A stretch of DNA of 7,641 nt, from the NCBI GenBank assembly GCA_030037185.1, contig JASHRR010000667.1, forward strand, positions 1 to 7,641. The letters are read 5' to 3'. The notes under the pieces are model-generated. The model saw only the letters and a program-made list of their open reading frames with translations, made no database searches and was not told the origin of the DNA. The stretch is from Xanthobacteraceae bacterium. GTDB taxonomy: Bacteria > Pseudomonadota > Alphaproteobacteria > Rhizobiales > Xanthobacteraceae. The translations under genes and the position numbers were made by a program. Positions 1 through 5,341 of this stretch are shown piece by piece. Each line of letters opens with the position of its first letter. The stretch's first letter is position 1.

Positions 1-52
1 CCGGTGTAATCTCCGCGAAACCCATCATAGTCCCGCCGCCTAAAATGCCCAG

Positions 53-78
53 GATGGGTTTGCCTCACTCAACCCATC
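53..78. repeat. Interspersed hairpin repeat, GGGTT/AACCC family, copy 1
   Basis: An 8-bp perfect stem, GATGGGTT (53-60) with AACCCATC (71-78), encloses a 10-base loop TGCCTCACTC. The copy at 6178-6211 has a loop of the same length with 8 of 10 bases identical (TGCTTCGCTC) and the same inner stem, but a different outer stem. The 11 bases CTCAACCCATC (68-78) occur again at 4256-4266. This matches a short palindromic repeat I recall as common in Bradyrhizobium-type genomes. Its function is unknown. Confidence 0.6.
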
Positions 79-98
79 GAAATCTTCGGCCGCGGGGA

Positions 99-118
99 CT
101 GTCGGCGTGAGCCGACAG
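99..118. repeat. Perfect 8-bp hairpin with GTGA loop
   Basis: CTGTCGGC (99-106) pairs perfectly with GCCGACAG (111-118) around the four-base loop GTGA. It lies 96 bp past the smpB stop on the minus strand. No T-run follows on either strand. It may act as a 3' end stabiliser, a factor-independent terminator of the T-poor kind, or a REP-like element. Confidence 0.5.
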
Positions 119-135
119 AGTAGGCGCCGTCCATC

Positions 136-153
136 GCAGCGCTTGCGCGCTGC
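136..153. repeat. Perfect 7-bp hairpin, 61 bp downstream of smpB
   Basis: GCAGCGC (136-142) pairs with GCGCTGC (147-153) around the loop TTGC, read as GCAA on the smpB-sense strand, a stable GNRA-type tetraloop. It is the first strong stem after the smpB stop and sits 17 bp from the hairpin at 99-118. A terminator role is possible, but there is no T-tract. Confidence 0.45.
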
Positions 154-213
154 AACAACGTGCGGCCGCCCAGCGAACCTTGATTGCGCAATGCCGACGA
201 TGCCGATGGGCCG

Positions 214-687
214 TCACCCCTTGAGCCGCATCAGACGCCCGCGTTCGCGGTCCCAGCTCCGCTTTTTTTCCGTCTCGCGCTTGTCGTGAAGCTTTTTGCC
301 GCGGCCGAGCGCGATGTCGATCTTGGCGCGGCCTTTGTCATTGAAGAACAGCCGCAGCGGCACGATGGTCATACCCTCGCGCTCCACGGCAGCGGCGAGC
401 TTGCGAATTTGCCGCTTGTGCAGCAATAGCTTGCGCGGCCGCTTGGGGGCGTGGTTGAAGCGGCTCGCCTGCAGATATTCCGGGATGTTGGCATTGATCA
501 GCCAGATTTCGCCGTTCTTGGCGTCCGCATAGGACTCCGCAATGGCGGCGCGGCCATTGCGCAGCGACTTCACCTCGGTGCCAGTCAGTGCAATGCCGGC
601 CTCGATCACTTCGCCAATCTCGTAATTGAACCGCGCCTTGCGGTTGTCAGCGACGATCCTGCGCGGCCGTTCTCTCTTTTCCGCCAT
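214..687 (-). CDS. smpB: SsrA-binding protein SmpB
   Basis: SmpB binds tmRNA (SsrA) and delivers it to stalled ribosomes, where the broken mRNA is released and the nascent peptide is tagged for degradation. It is a cytoplasmic RNA-binding beta-barrel with a basic tail. The 157-residue product has the family layout: NRKARFNY (15-22), the [10 protein letters not shown] core (36-45), [21 protein letters not shown] (51-71), RPRKLLLH (83-90) and the C-terminal [14 protein letters not shown] tail (130-143) that enters the empty mRNA channel. Length is typical. The start at 687 gives [10 protein letters not shown], has GAGAG 8 bases upstream and fits SmpB N-termini. An ATG at 702 would add five residues but lacks a Shine-Dalgarno sequence. 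The same frame stays open further upstream to at least 1095, but that part looks non-coding. In many relatives smpB lies close to dapA; here mscL and a 700-bp gap intervene. Confidence 0.97.
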   Translation of the reverse strand: MAEKRERPRRIVADNRKARFNYEIGEVIEAGIALTGTEVKSLRNGRAAIAESYADAKNGEIWLINANIPEYLQASRFNHAPKRPRKLLLHKRQIRKLAAAVEREGMTIVPLRLFFNDKGRAKIDIALGRGKKLHDKRETEKKRSWDRERGRLMRLKG

Positions 688-733
688 CGTGGCTCTCGAC
701 ATTTTGGAATGCAGCAGCGAACGCGCCATCGCC

Positions 734-762
734 CACATAGGACGCCCGGTAAACGAGAACAA
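734..762 (-). promoter_or_regulatory. Candidate sigma70-type promoter for smpB
   Basis: On the minus strand TTGTTC (757-762) is separated by 17 bases from TATGTG (734-739). This places a start near 727 and a leader of about 40 bases before the smpB ATG at 687. Each hexamer matches the consensus at three or four positions only. The long gap upstream of smpB makes a dedicated promoter likely, but this particular pair is a guess. Confidence 0.25.
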
Positions 763-1392
763 GGCCGATCGTGCGCTCGGGCAGCCGGCGACAGTCAATT
801 TCATCGGAAGCTCCGCGTCCGATACTGCGGCGCCTTGCGCAAGAAGGTCGGGAAAGTCTCGGCGCCGCATTGACAGCGAGGCCCGGTGCGATACGGCGCC
901 CGCAGGCTTGCTGCCGTTGCCGGGCCGATGAAATTGACCTTCACGGCACATCGTCAAGCCCAGAGCTGGCTCGATCGTGCCGATGGTTTCGCGCAGACTT
1001 GCGCCCGTCCGGCCGGTGCTGGTTGTTGACATGAAGAACTCGTTTCGTGTGGCCGCGTTGTCGGGATTGATCTCGGTACTGACCTGCGCTGACATCGACT
1101 GCCGGATTTCTTGGGCAGCGAGAATGGAAGGAGATTGAACAACGGGATTTCCGGCTCAAACGGGCACTGCGATCCAAGGGCACGAAGTCCGCTAAGCGCA
1201 AAGCCCGAAGCTGGCGGGCCGTCTGTCAACCTGCCTGGTCGTGGGGGAGGAATGTTCGCATCACCTCTGTTCACAAGCTCCAACCTGAGCGTCAGCCGGG
1301 TTGTTGACGTTGGAAATATCGACCGCTTTGGCCCGGATCCCCGCAGATCGTCGGCGGGTGTGACATTGCCCGACAGCCGCTCTCGAAGACCG
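763..1392. other. Gene-poor stretch between mscL and smpB
   Basis: Several frames are open here on both strands, as expected in GC-rich DNA, but none gives a protein I recognise and none has a good ribosome binding site. The smpB frame remains open to 1095. One small plus-strand reading frame, 1031-1138 (35 aa), begins [17 protein letters not shown], which resembles a signal peptide, then ends without a mature domain; it could be the remnant of a secreted-protein gene. Another frame, 1083-1313, is basic in composition ([20 protein letters not shown]) but has no start codon. I assign no gene. Confidence 0.4.
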
Positions 1393-1806
1393 TCAGGTTC
1401 TCAGAAGATCGCGGATCTCGGTGAGCAATTCCACTTCGCGCGACGGCTTCGGCGGCTCGGCCGCCTTGACGGGTTGCGTCTTTTGCAACTTCGCCAATGC
1501 CCGAATCACGAGGAACAACACAGAAGCGATGATGAGGAAATTGATGACGACCGTGAGGAAGTTGCCCCAGGCCAGGACGGCGCCCTGTTTCTTCGCGTCC
1601 GCCAATGTTGCGGCGGTGACCTTCGATGAAAGCCCGATGAAATAGTTGGAGAAGTCGAGCCCGCCGGCGATTGCGCCGATGACTGGCATGATGATGTCGC
1701 CGACAAGCGAATTGACGATCGCGCCGAATGCGGCACCGATGATCACGCCAACGGCGAGATCGACCACATTGCCGCGCAGCGCAAAGGTCTTGAAATCCTC
1801 GAGCAT
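1393..1806 (-). CDS. mscL: Large-conductance mechanosensitive channel MscL
   Basis: MscL forms a homopentameric inner-membrane pore that opens under extreme membrane tension and releases solutes on sudden osmotic downshift. The 137-residue protein has the standard plan: short N-terminal amphipathic helix ([10 protein letters not shown]), [10 protein letters not shown] then VIIGAAFG as the pore-lining TM1 (about 13-42, with G20 and V21 at the positions of the E. coli gate residues G22 and V23), a periplasmic loop (about 45-78), TM2 (about 79-103), a Pro/Lys linker and the conserved cytoplasmic helix [12 protein letters not shown] (124-135). Length agrees with the family. The start at 1806 matches the family N-terminus, although only a weak GGA precedes it. 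It begins 27 nt after dapA on the same strand, so translation from a dapA-mscL message is likely. No functional link to DapA is known. Confidence 0.97.
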   Translation of the reverse strand: MLEDFKTFALRGNVVDLAVGVIIGAAFGAIVNSLVGDIIMPVIGAIAGGLDFSNYFIGLSSKVTAATLADAKKQGAVLAWGNFLTVVINFLIIASVLFLVIRALAKLQKTQPVKAAEPPKPSREVELLTEIRDLLRT

Positions 1807-1821
1807 GGGGTGTCCGAACGG

Positions 1822-1837
1822 CTAACTAACTAACTAA
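1822..1837. repeat. CTAA tandem repeat spanning the dapA stop
   Basis: Four perfect CTAA units (followed by TTAA) lie in the dapA-mscL spacer and include the dapA stop codon. On the coding (minus) strand this reads TAG every four bases, so TAG occurs in all three frames within 15 bases. Short tetranucleotide arrays like this can slip during replication. Here slippage would hardly alter DapA, because a second in-frame TAG lies at 1822-1824. Confidence 0.75.
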
Positions 1838-2724
1838 TTAATCAGCCCAGCATGCACCATGGCGTCACGCACCGCCGCCTTCGACTTTTCGGAAAGGACG
1901 ACCATCGGCAGCCGCACCGTGTCGTCACACTTGCCCAGCACCGACAGGGCGTATTTAACGGGAGCCGGACTGGTCTCGATGAATAGACTTTGATGCAGCG
2001 GCATCAGCTTGTCTTGGAGTCTCAAGGCCGCAACGTAATCGCCACGCAAACAGGCGCTTTGGAACTCGGCGCACAGTCGCGGCGCCACATTCGAGGTCAC
2101 CGAAATGCAGCCATGACCGCCATGCGCCATGAAGCCCAGGGCGGTCGCGTCCTCGCCGGAAAGCTGGGTGAATTCGGGGCCGAGCGCGGCGCGCTGCTGC
2201 GACACCCGGGCCATGCTGGCGGTCGCGTCCTTGACGCCGGCGATGTTGTTTAGCTCGTAAAGCCGCTTCATGGTGTCGACCGACATGTCGATCACGGATC
2301 GTGCCGGGATATTGTAAATGATAATGGGGATGCCGATGGCGTCGTTGATCGCCTTGAAATGCTGGTAAAGCCCTTCCTGGGTCGGCTTGTTGTAATAGGG
2401 CGTCACCACCAGCACCGCATCGGCGCCCGCCTTCTCGGCGTGCTGCGCCAGGTCGATCGCCTCCCGGGTCGAATTTGATCCGGCGCCGGCGATGACCGGC
2501 ACGCGCCCGCGTGCCTCCTCGATACACCATTCGACGACCTGCCTGTGCTCGTCGTGGGAGAGCGTCGGGCTTTCCCCGGTCGTTCCGACCGGAACAAGAC
2601 CGTTCGTGCCCTCATCGATTTGCCAGACCACCAGGGCACGGAATGCTTTCTCGTCCAGAGTTCCGTTCTGGAATGGCGTCACCAGTGCGGTGAATGAGCC
2701 GCGGAAACTCGTTGTCCTACCCAT
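1834..2724 (-). CDS. dapA: 4-hydroxy-tetrahydrodipicolinate synthase DapA
   Basis: DapA condenses pyruvate with L-aspartate-4-semialdehyde to 4-hydroxy-tetrahydrodipicolinate, the first committed step to diaminopimelate and lysine in the cytoplasm. The 296-residue product is a full-length TIM-barrel class I aldolase. Visible active-site elements are GTTGES (47-52, with the Thr pair of the catalytic triad), TPYYNKP (108-114), YNIPAR (Tyr137 of the triad and Arg142, which binds the substrate carboxylate) and the Schiff-base lysine in GVKDAT (Lys165). All family key residues are present. Two ATGs are adjacent (2727 and 2724); GAGGAG at 2731-2736 is 6 bases from the second and only 3 from the first, so 2724 is preferred. 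Starting at 2727 adds one Met. The gene ends in TAG within a CTAA repeat and is followed closely by mscL. No regulatory leader was recognised upstream. Confidence 0.97.
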   Translation of the reverse strand: MGRTTSFRGSFTALVTPFQNGTLDEKAFRALVVWQIDEGTNGLVPVGTTGESPTLSHDEHRQVVEWCIEEARGRVPVIAGAGSNSTREAIDLAQHAEKAGADAVLVVTPYYNKPTQEGLYQHFKAINDAIGIPIIIYNIPARSVIDMSVDTMKRLYELNNIAGVKDATASMARVSQQRAALGPEFTQLSGEDATALGFMAHGGHGCISVTSNVAPRLCAEFQSACLRGDYVAALRLQDKLMPLHQSLFIETSPAPVKYALSVLGKCDDTVRLPMVVLSEKSKAAVRDAMVHAGLIN

Positions 2725-2730
2725 CATGCG

Positions 2731-2736
2731 CTCCTC
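2731..2736 (-). promoter_or_regulatory. dapA ribosome binding site
   Basis: GAGGAG on the minus strand lies 6 bases before the ATG at 2724 and 3 bases before the ATG at 2727. The spacing favours the downstream start. Confidence 0.65.
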
Positions 2737-3012
2737 AACCAGTTTCGCCCGCGCGTTCCGGCGGCATTGTTAGCGATTTCGCCAGTTGGATGAAAGCCCT
2801 CAGGGCTCACTCCTGCCCGCCCGCGTGCAGCCCTTGGTGGTCGCGCACTGTCGGCAGTGTCGCATTGATGACAGTCCCGCAGGGGTGATCCTTATGGTCG
2901 GCCCGTTGCCTTGTCGGCAACCAAGCGGCGCGATGCTAAGCCGCGATGCACCCCACCAATATCGAAACGGGTGGCATCGGGTATCTAAAGGTCGCTTAAG
3001 TGCTTGATTTTA
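2737..3012. other. Intergenic region between tRNA-Asp and dapA
   Basis: No gene is recognised. The dapA promoter must lie here or be shared with the tRNA, but I see no convincing -35/-10 pair. An imperfect stem at 2945-2978 (GATGC with GCATC outside, CACC with GGTG inside, read on the minus strand) sits 35 bases past the tRNA 3' end. It could terminate or process the tRNA transcript, though no T-run follows. Confidence 0.35.
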
Positions 3013-3089
3013 TGGCGGGAGCGACGGGGCTCGAACCCGCGACCTCTAGCGTGACAGGCTAGCGCTCTAACCAACTGAGCTACGCCCCC
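3013..3089 (-). tRNA. tRNA-Asp (anticodon GTC)
   Basis: A 77-base cloverleaf folds fully on the minus strand. The acceptor arm is GGGGGCG with CGCTCCC (one G-T pair), the D arm GCTC/GAGC, the anticodon arm CTAGC/GCTAG around CTGTCAC, and the T arm GCGGG/CCCGT around TTCGAGC. The anticodon GTC lies at 3053-3055 and reads GAC and GAU; its first G is normally converted to queuosine. The discriminator is G and CCA is encoded (3013-3015). G at position 73 and the GTC anticodon are identity elements for aspartyl-tRNA synthetase. It is divergent from the HU gene and preceded by its own candidate promoter. I see no repeat of its 3' end elsewhere in the window, so no sign of an integrated element at this tRNA. 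Confidence 0.97.
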
Positions 3090-3126
3090 GCACTGCCGGC
3101 GGTAACCGCCCAATGTCGGGTTTGGT

Positions 3127-3155
3127 TCGATACGACCCGGCGGAATCGAAGTCAA
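3127..3155 (-). promoter_or_regulatory. Candidate promoter of tRNA-Asp
   Basis: On the minus strand TTGACT (3150-3155, five of six matches to the sigma70 -35 consensus) is separated by exactly 17 bases from TATCGA (3127-3132, three of six at -10). This would start transcription near 3120, about 30 bases before the tRNA 5' end, leaving a short leader for RNase P to remove. The leader contains the palindrome GGCGGTTACCGCC. A good -35 with a weak -10 is common in alphaproteobacteria. Confidence 0.55.
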
Positions 3156-3170
3156 GCGCCGGCCTTCCCG

Positions 3171-3196
3171 CCTTTCCCGCCCCCTGGTGGGAGAGG
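3171..3196. repeat. C-rich/G-rich hairpin between tRNA-Asp and HU gene
   Basis: CCTTTCCC (3171-3178) pairs with GGGAGAGG (3189-3196) with one G-T pair and a 10-base loop. It resembles the C-run/GAGAGGG structure at 6280-6308 and the type of short C-rich palindromic repeat seen between genes in rhizobial genomes. It lies upstream of both divergent genes and outside the predicted tRNA promoter. Confidence 0.4.
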
Positions 3197-3449
3197 GATG
3201 GGCGCGGCAGTGCAATCGAGCCGCGCCCGCGCCAAGATCATTGCTAAAAACACCAAAGAATGCAGGCAGGAATTGCTATCGTTAACGGCATGGTGCTCAC
3301 AAGTCCGCGCGAACTGGCCATTTCCGCTCTCAGGCTCGCAGAATCCTCACATTTTTCGGGGTTTTTGCTAAATGGGCATGGTCAAATGCCGCAAGAATCG
3401 ATTATGTGTCGCCGCGTCTCGCCCAATATCGGCGTTGTTCGCCATAAAG

Positions 3450-3455
3450 AAGGAG
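3450..3455 (+). promoter_or_regulatory. Strong ribosome binding site of the HU gene
   Basis: AAGGAG, within AAGAAGGAGA, lies 6 bases before the ATG at 3462. It decides the start against an in-frame ATG at 3372, which has no such site and would add a 30-residue tail not found in the family. Confidence 0.85.
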
Positions 3456-3461
3456 ACTTCG

Positions 3462-3758
3462 ATGGCAAAGGCAGCCACACAGACGACCGTTACCTTGAAA
3501 CATCTCGCCGCCACCCTGGCCGGCAGCCATGAGTTGCCGAAGAAACAATCGGAAACGATACTCGGCGACTTCGTTGGCCTGGTGGTGAAGCACCTGAAGA
3601 AAGGCGACCGCATTCGCATCGGCGGCCTGGGCATCCTTCAGGTCCGCAAGCGTGCCGCCCGCATGGGGCGTAATCCGGCGACCGGCGAACCGATCAAGAT
3701 CAAGGCGAGCAAAAAGGTTGCGTTCCGAGCCGCCAAGGAGCTCAAGGAAGCGGTCTGA
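3462..3758 (+). CDS. HU-family DNA-binding protein
   Basis: A small basic nucleoid protein of the HU/IHF family, which acts as a dimer that bends and compacts DNA without strong sequence preference. The 98-residue product has the N-terminal helical dimerisation part (about 10-48), a GDRIRIGGLGILQV strand region (48-61), and the DNA-binding arm RKRAARMGRNPATGEPIKI (62-80), including the signature RNPATGEPI with the intercalating proline (Pro72). The C-terminal end KKVAFRAAKELKEAV (84-98) is typical. Compared with classical HU, the usual GFGTF turn is GGLGI here, so the conserved Phe is Leu; this fits a divergent paralogue rather than the main HU (hupB usually follows lon). The N-terminal MAKAATQTT extension is slightly longer than in E. 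coli HU (90 aa). It is monocistronic, divergent from tRNA-Asp. Which of several paralogues it is cannot be told, so no symbol is given. Confidence 0.93.
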   Translation: MAKAATQTTVTLKHLAATLAGSHELPKKQSETILGDFVGLVVKHLKKGDRIRIGGLGILQVRKRAARMGRNPATGEPIKIKASKKVAFRAAKELKEAV

Positions 3759-4266
3759 CCTTCTTCGGCCGAGAGGGATCAGGGTGCGGTATGGGTTACC
3801 CGGACACTGGTTCGGTTAACCCAGACGGCTCTTTTTGCAGTGCGCGTTGCCGAATTCGGCACGCGTGGAGGATCGGCATCTGCCCACTCGGGCCTGCCAG
3901 CGACGGCCATTGCCGGGCAACCCTCGCCCATCTCACAGGATGTTGAAACGGCGACGCCGCCATTGCTTTCTCACATGATCGCCTCGTGGTGCACGCTGCG
4001 GATGAGGCACTGTAGCTTCAAGGTGGCGCCGCGCGACCGCTTTGCGACGCGCTCAAGCTCTGCCGGGATGGGTGATGGGCAAGTTATCGCGGCGCTGCGC
4101 CCATCATGACGGCGGTCACGGCGGCGACGCGGCTGGCGCGCGGTGTTGGGCGGCGCCGGGGGCGATGCGCCCGACCCGCGAGGCCGTCACCGACAAGCGC
4201 CGCAGGCGCTTTGCGCCTGCCAGAAGGCCGATCGAGGAGACGTGGTGGCCTGACGCTCAACCCATC
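3759..4266. other. 500-bp stretch without a convincing gene
   Basis: After the HU gene there is a weak terminator-like hairpin (3792-3836) and, at 4066-4267, an inverted-repeat element. Between them a plus-strand frame from a GTG at 3840 to 4109 (89 codons) is open. It has no ribosome binding site, no recognisable domain, and ends inside the repeat, so I do not call it a gene. Nothing else was recognised on either strand. Confidence 0.4.
3792..3836 (+). terminator. Possible terminator of the HU gene
   Basis: TGGGTTA (3792-3798) pairs with TAACCCA (3817-3823), and TTTTT follows at 3832-3836. The stem starts 34 bases after the HU stop. The loop is long (18 bases) and eight bases separate the stem from the T-run, so this would be a weak intrinsic terminator. 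It is the only candidate before the convergent DenD-like gene. Confidence 0.35.
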
Positions 4267-4267
4267 C
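4066..4267. repeat. Nested inverted-repeat element abutting the DenD-like gene
   Basis: The outer inverted repeat is GGATGGGT (4066-4073) with ACCCATCC (4260-4267). Inside lie two perfect 8-bp hairpins: TGATGGGC (4073-4080) with GCCCATCA (4099-4106), and GCAGGCGC (4202-4209) with GCGCCTGC (4213-4220) around TTT. The right end shares CTCAACCCATC with the repeat at 68-78. The last base of the outer repeat is the first plus-strand base of the DenD-like stop codon, so the element begins exactly where the gene ends. It may be one mosaic repeat or two unrelated ones. Confidence 0.4.
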
Positions 4268-5250
4268 TACCCCCCGATCCGGCCGCCCAGCTCATCGTCG
4301 ATATGCGCGCGGATGATCTCGTCGAACGATGTCTCGGCGCGAAAGCCCAGCGCCGTCGCCCGGCGCGCGTCGAACTTCTGCGGCCAGCCGCCGACGATCC
4401 TTGCGATGGCAGCGTCCGGCTCGCGGCGGATGCGTCCTACGACATCGGCGCCGGCGACGCGTGCCAGCGCTGCGATCTCTTCGCCGACCGTACCAGTGAG
4501 GCCCGGCATGGTAAGATTGATGCGCGCGCCGAGCCGGTCGCCGGCAAGACCAGCCGCATGCAGCAGAAACTCCACCGCCGCGCGTGGACTCGCGAACCAG
4601 TGGCGCACATCCTCCGAAACCGGCAATACCGCCTCCCGCCCGGCAAGCGGCTCGCGGATGATGGAGGAGAAGAAACCCGATGCCGCCTGGTTGGGCGTGC
4701 CGGGGCGTACCACGATGGTCGGCAGCCGGATGCCGATGCCGTCCAAAAATCCGCGCCGCGTGTAGTCGCTCAGCAGCAGCTCGCCGATCGCCTTTTGGGT
4801 TCCGTAGGAGGTGAGCGGGGCAAGGACAAAGTCGTCTGCGATGGCGTCCGGGAATGGTGCGCCGAAGACGGCAATCGAGGACGCGAATACGAGCTTCGGG
4901 CGATAGCCGTTGCCGGCGAGGCGAATCGCCTCGAAGAGTTCGCGCGTGCCGCCGAAATTCAGCTGATAGCCTTTCTCGAAATCAGCTTCCGCCTCGCCCG
5001 AGACGATGGCGGCGAGGTGAAAGATGACATCGGGACGATCGGCGATGGCGCGGGCCGCGGCGCCCGCCGCGGCGAGGTCGCTTGCCTCGGCCGCAACAGC
5101 GAACGCCGCGCCTGCCGGCGGTGCGGGCGCCACGATGTCGGTCAAAGTCATCCGATCAATTGCGCGGCCAGCCAATGCGCCGTCGCGGATGAGGCGCGCG
5201 ATCAACTTGCGGCCGATCATGCCGGCCGCGCCGGTGATGAGGACGTGCAT
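4267..5250 (-). CDS. denD: NAD-dependent epimerase/dehydratase family protein, DenD-like (D-erythronate dehydrogenase)
   Basis: An extended short-chain dehydrogenase of 327 residues with an N-terminal Rossmann fold. It shows the dinucleotide motif GAAGMIG (7-13), an acidic Asp38 after the second strand (TLTDIV) that favours NAD, FHLAAIVSGEAEADFEKG (77-94), SSIAVFG (124-130) and the catalytic pair Tyr149/Lys153 in SYGTQK. The combination HLAAIVSGEAE...NFGGT...RLPTIVVRPG and a length near 325 match the DenD family, which oxidises D-erythronate at C2 with NAD to the 2-keto acid. The assignment is from remembered family resemblance. The usual partners (otnK, otnC, otnI) are not in the window; instead the gene follows an SDR and an aldonate dehydratase, so another sugar-acid substrate is possible. 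GGAG lies 11 bases before the ATG, slightly far. A competing pair of hairpins occupies the spacer upstream. Confidence 0.85.
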   Translation of the reverse strand: MHVLITGAAGMIGRKLIARLIRDGALAGRAIDRMTLTDIVAPAPPAGAAFAVAAEASDLAAAGAAARAIADRPDVIFHLAAIVSGEAEADFEKGYQLNFGGTRELFEAIRLAGNGYRPKLVFASSIAVFGAPFPDAIADDFVLAPLTSYGTQKAIGELLLSDYTRRGFLDGIGIRLPTIVVRPGTPNQAASGFFSSIIREPLAGREAVLPVSEDVRHWFASPRAAVEFLLHAAGLAGDRLGARINLTMPGLTGTVGEEIAALARVAGADVVGRIRREPDAAIARIVGGWPQKFDARRATALGFRAETSFDEIIRAHIDDELGGRIGG

Positions 5251-5276
5251 CGAAGTCGCCGCTCCCTCAATTTAAT

Positions 5277-5310
5277 TTGCGCAAGGCGCAACAGTGAAAC
5301 CTGTTGCGCC
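5277..5310 (-). promoter_or_regulatory. Strong hairpin with overlapping alternative stem before the DenD-like gene
   Basis: GGCGCAACAG (5285-5294) pairs perfectly with CTGTTGCGCC (5301-5310) over 10 bp with a 6-base loop. The arm transcribed first is repeated in part: TTGCGC (5277-5282) can pair instead with GCGCAA (5286-5291), and these two folds exclude each other. On the minus strand the long stem forms in the spacer after the SDR stop, 34 bases before the next ATG, and is followed by the AT-rich AAATTAAATT. It could be a processing or stability hairpin, an attenuator, or an operator. No T-run follows, so simple termination is unlikely. Confidence 0.4.
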
Positions 5311-5341
5311 GCCGGTCAGCGGATTCGCTTCGCTAATTCCC

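Larger units (their letters stand above)
1..213. other. Gene-less segment downstream of smpB with three hairpins
   Basis: No convincing coding region is visible. The segment holds three inverted repeats, listed separately: 53-78, 99-118 and 136-153. None is followed by a clear run of T on the minus strand, so a classical intrinsic terminator for smpB is not obvious, although two strong stems in a row could still stop or protect the transcript. The first 50 bases show nothing I can name. Confidence 0.5.

Noticed and set aside
688..1095. N-terminal extension of smpB by 136 codons
   Set aside because: The frame is open but the extra sequence is unlike any SmpB; the 157-aa form from 687 has the normal length and a ribosome binding site.
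1083..1313. Basic reading frame [20 protein letters not shown] on the plus strand
   Set aside because: No start codon and no family recognised; probably chance in a gene-poor region.
688..1392. Possible tmRNA gene beside smpB
   Set aside because: I looked for tRNA-Ala-like ends and a tag reading frame and found none; alphaproteobacterial tmRNA is split and is usually elsewhere.
3013..3089. tRNA-Asp as an integration site of a mobile element
   Set aside because: No second copy of the tRNA 3' end and no integrase in the window.
3379..3407. Promoter for the HU gene (TGGTCA, 18 bases, TATGTG region)
   Set aside because: Hexamer matches and spacing are too weak to separate from chance.
3840..4109. 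89-codon plus-strand frame from a GTG
   Set aside because: No ribosome binding site, no domain, and its end lies in a palindromic repeat.
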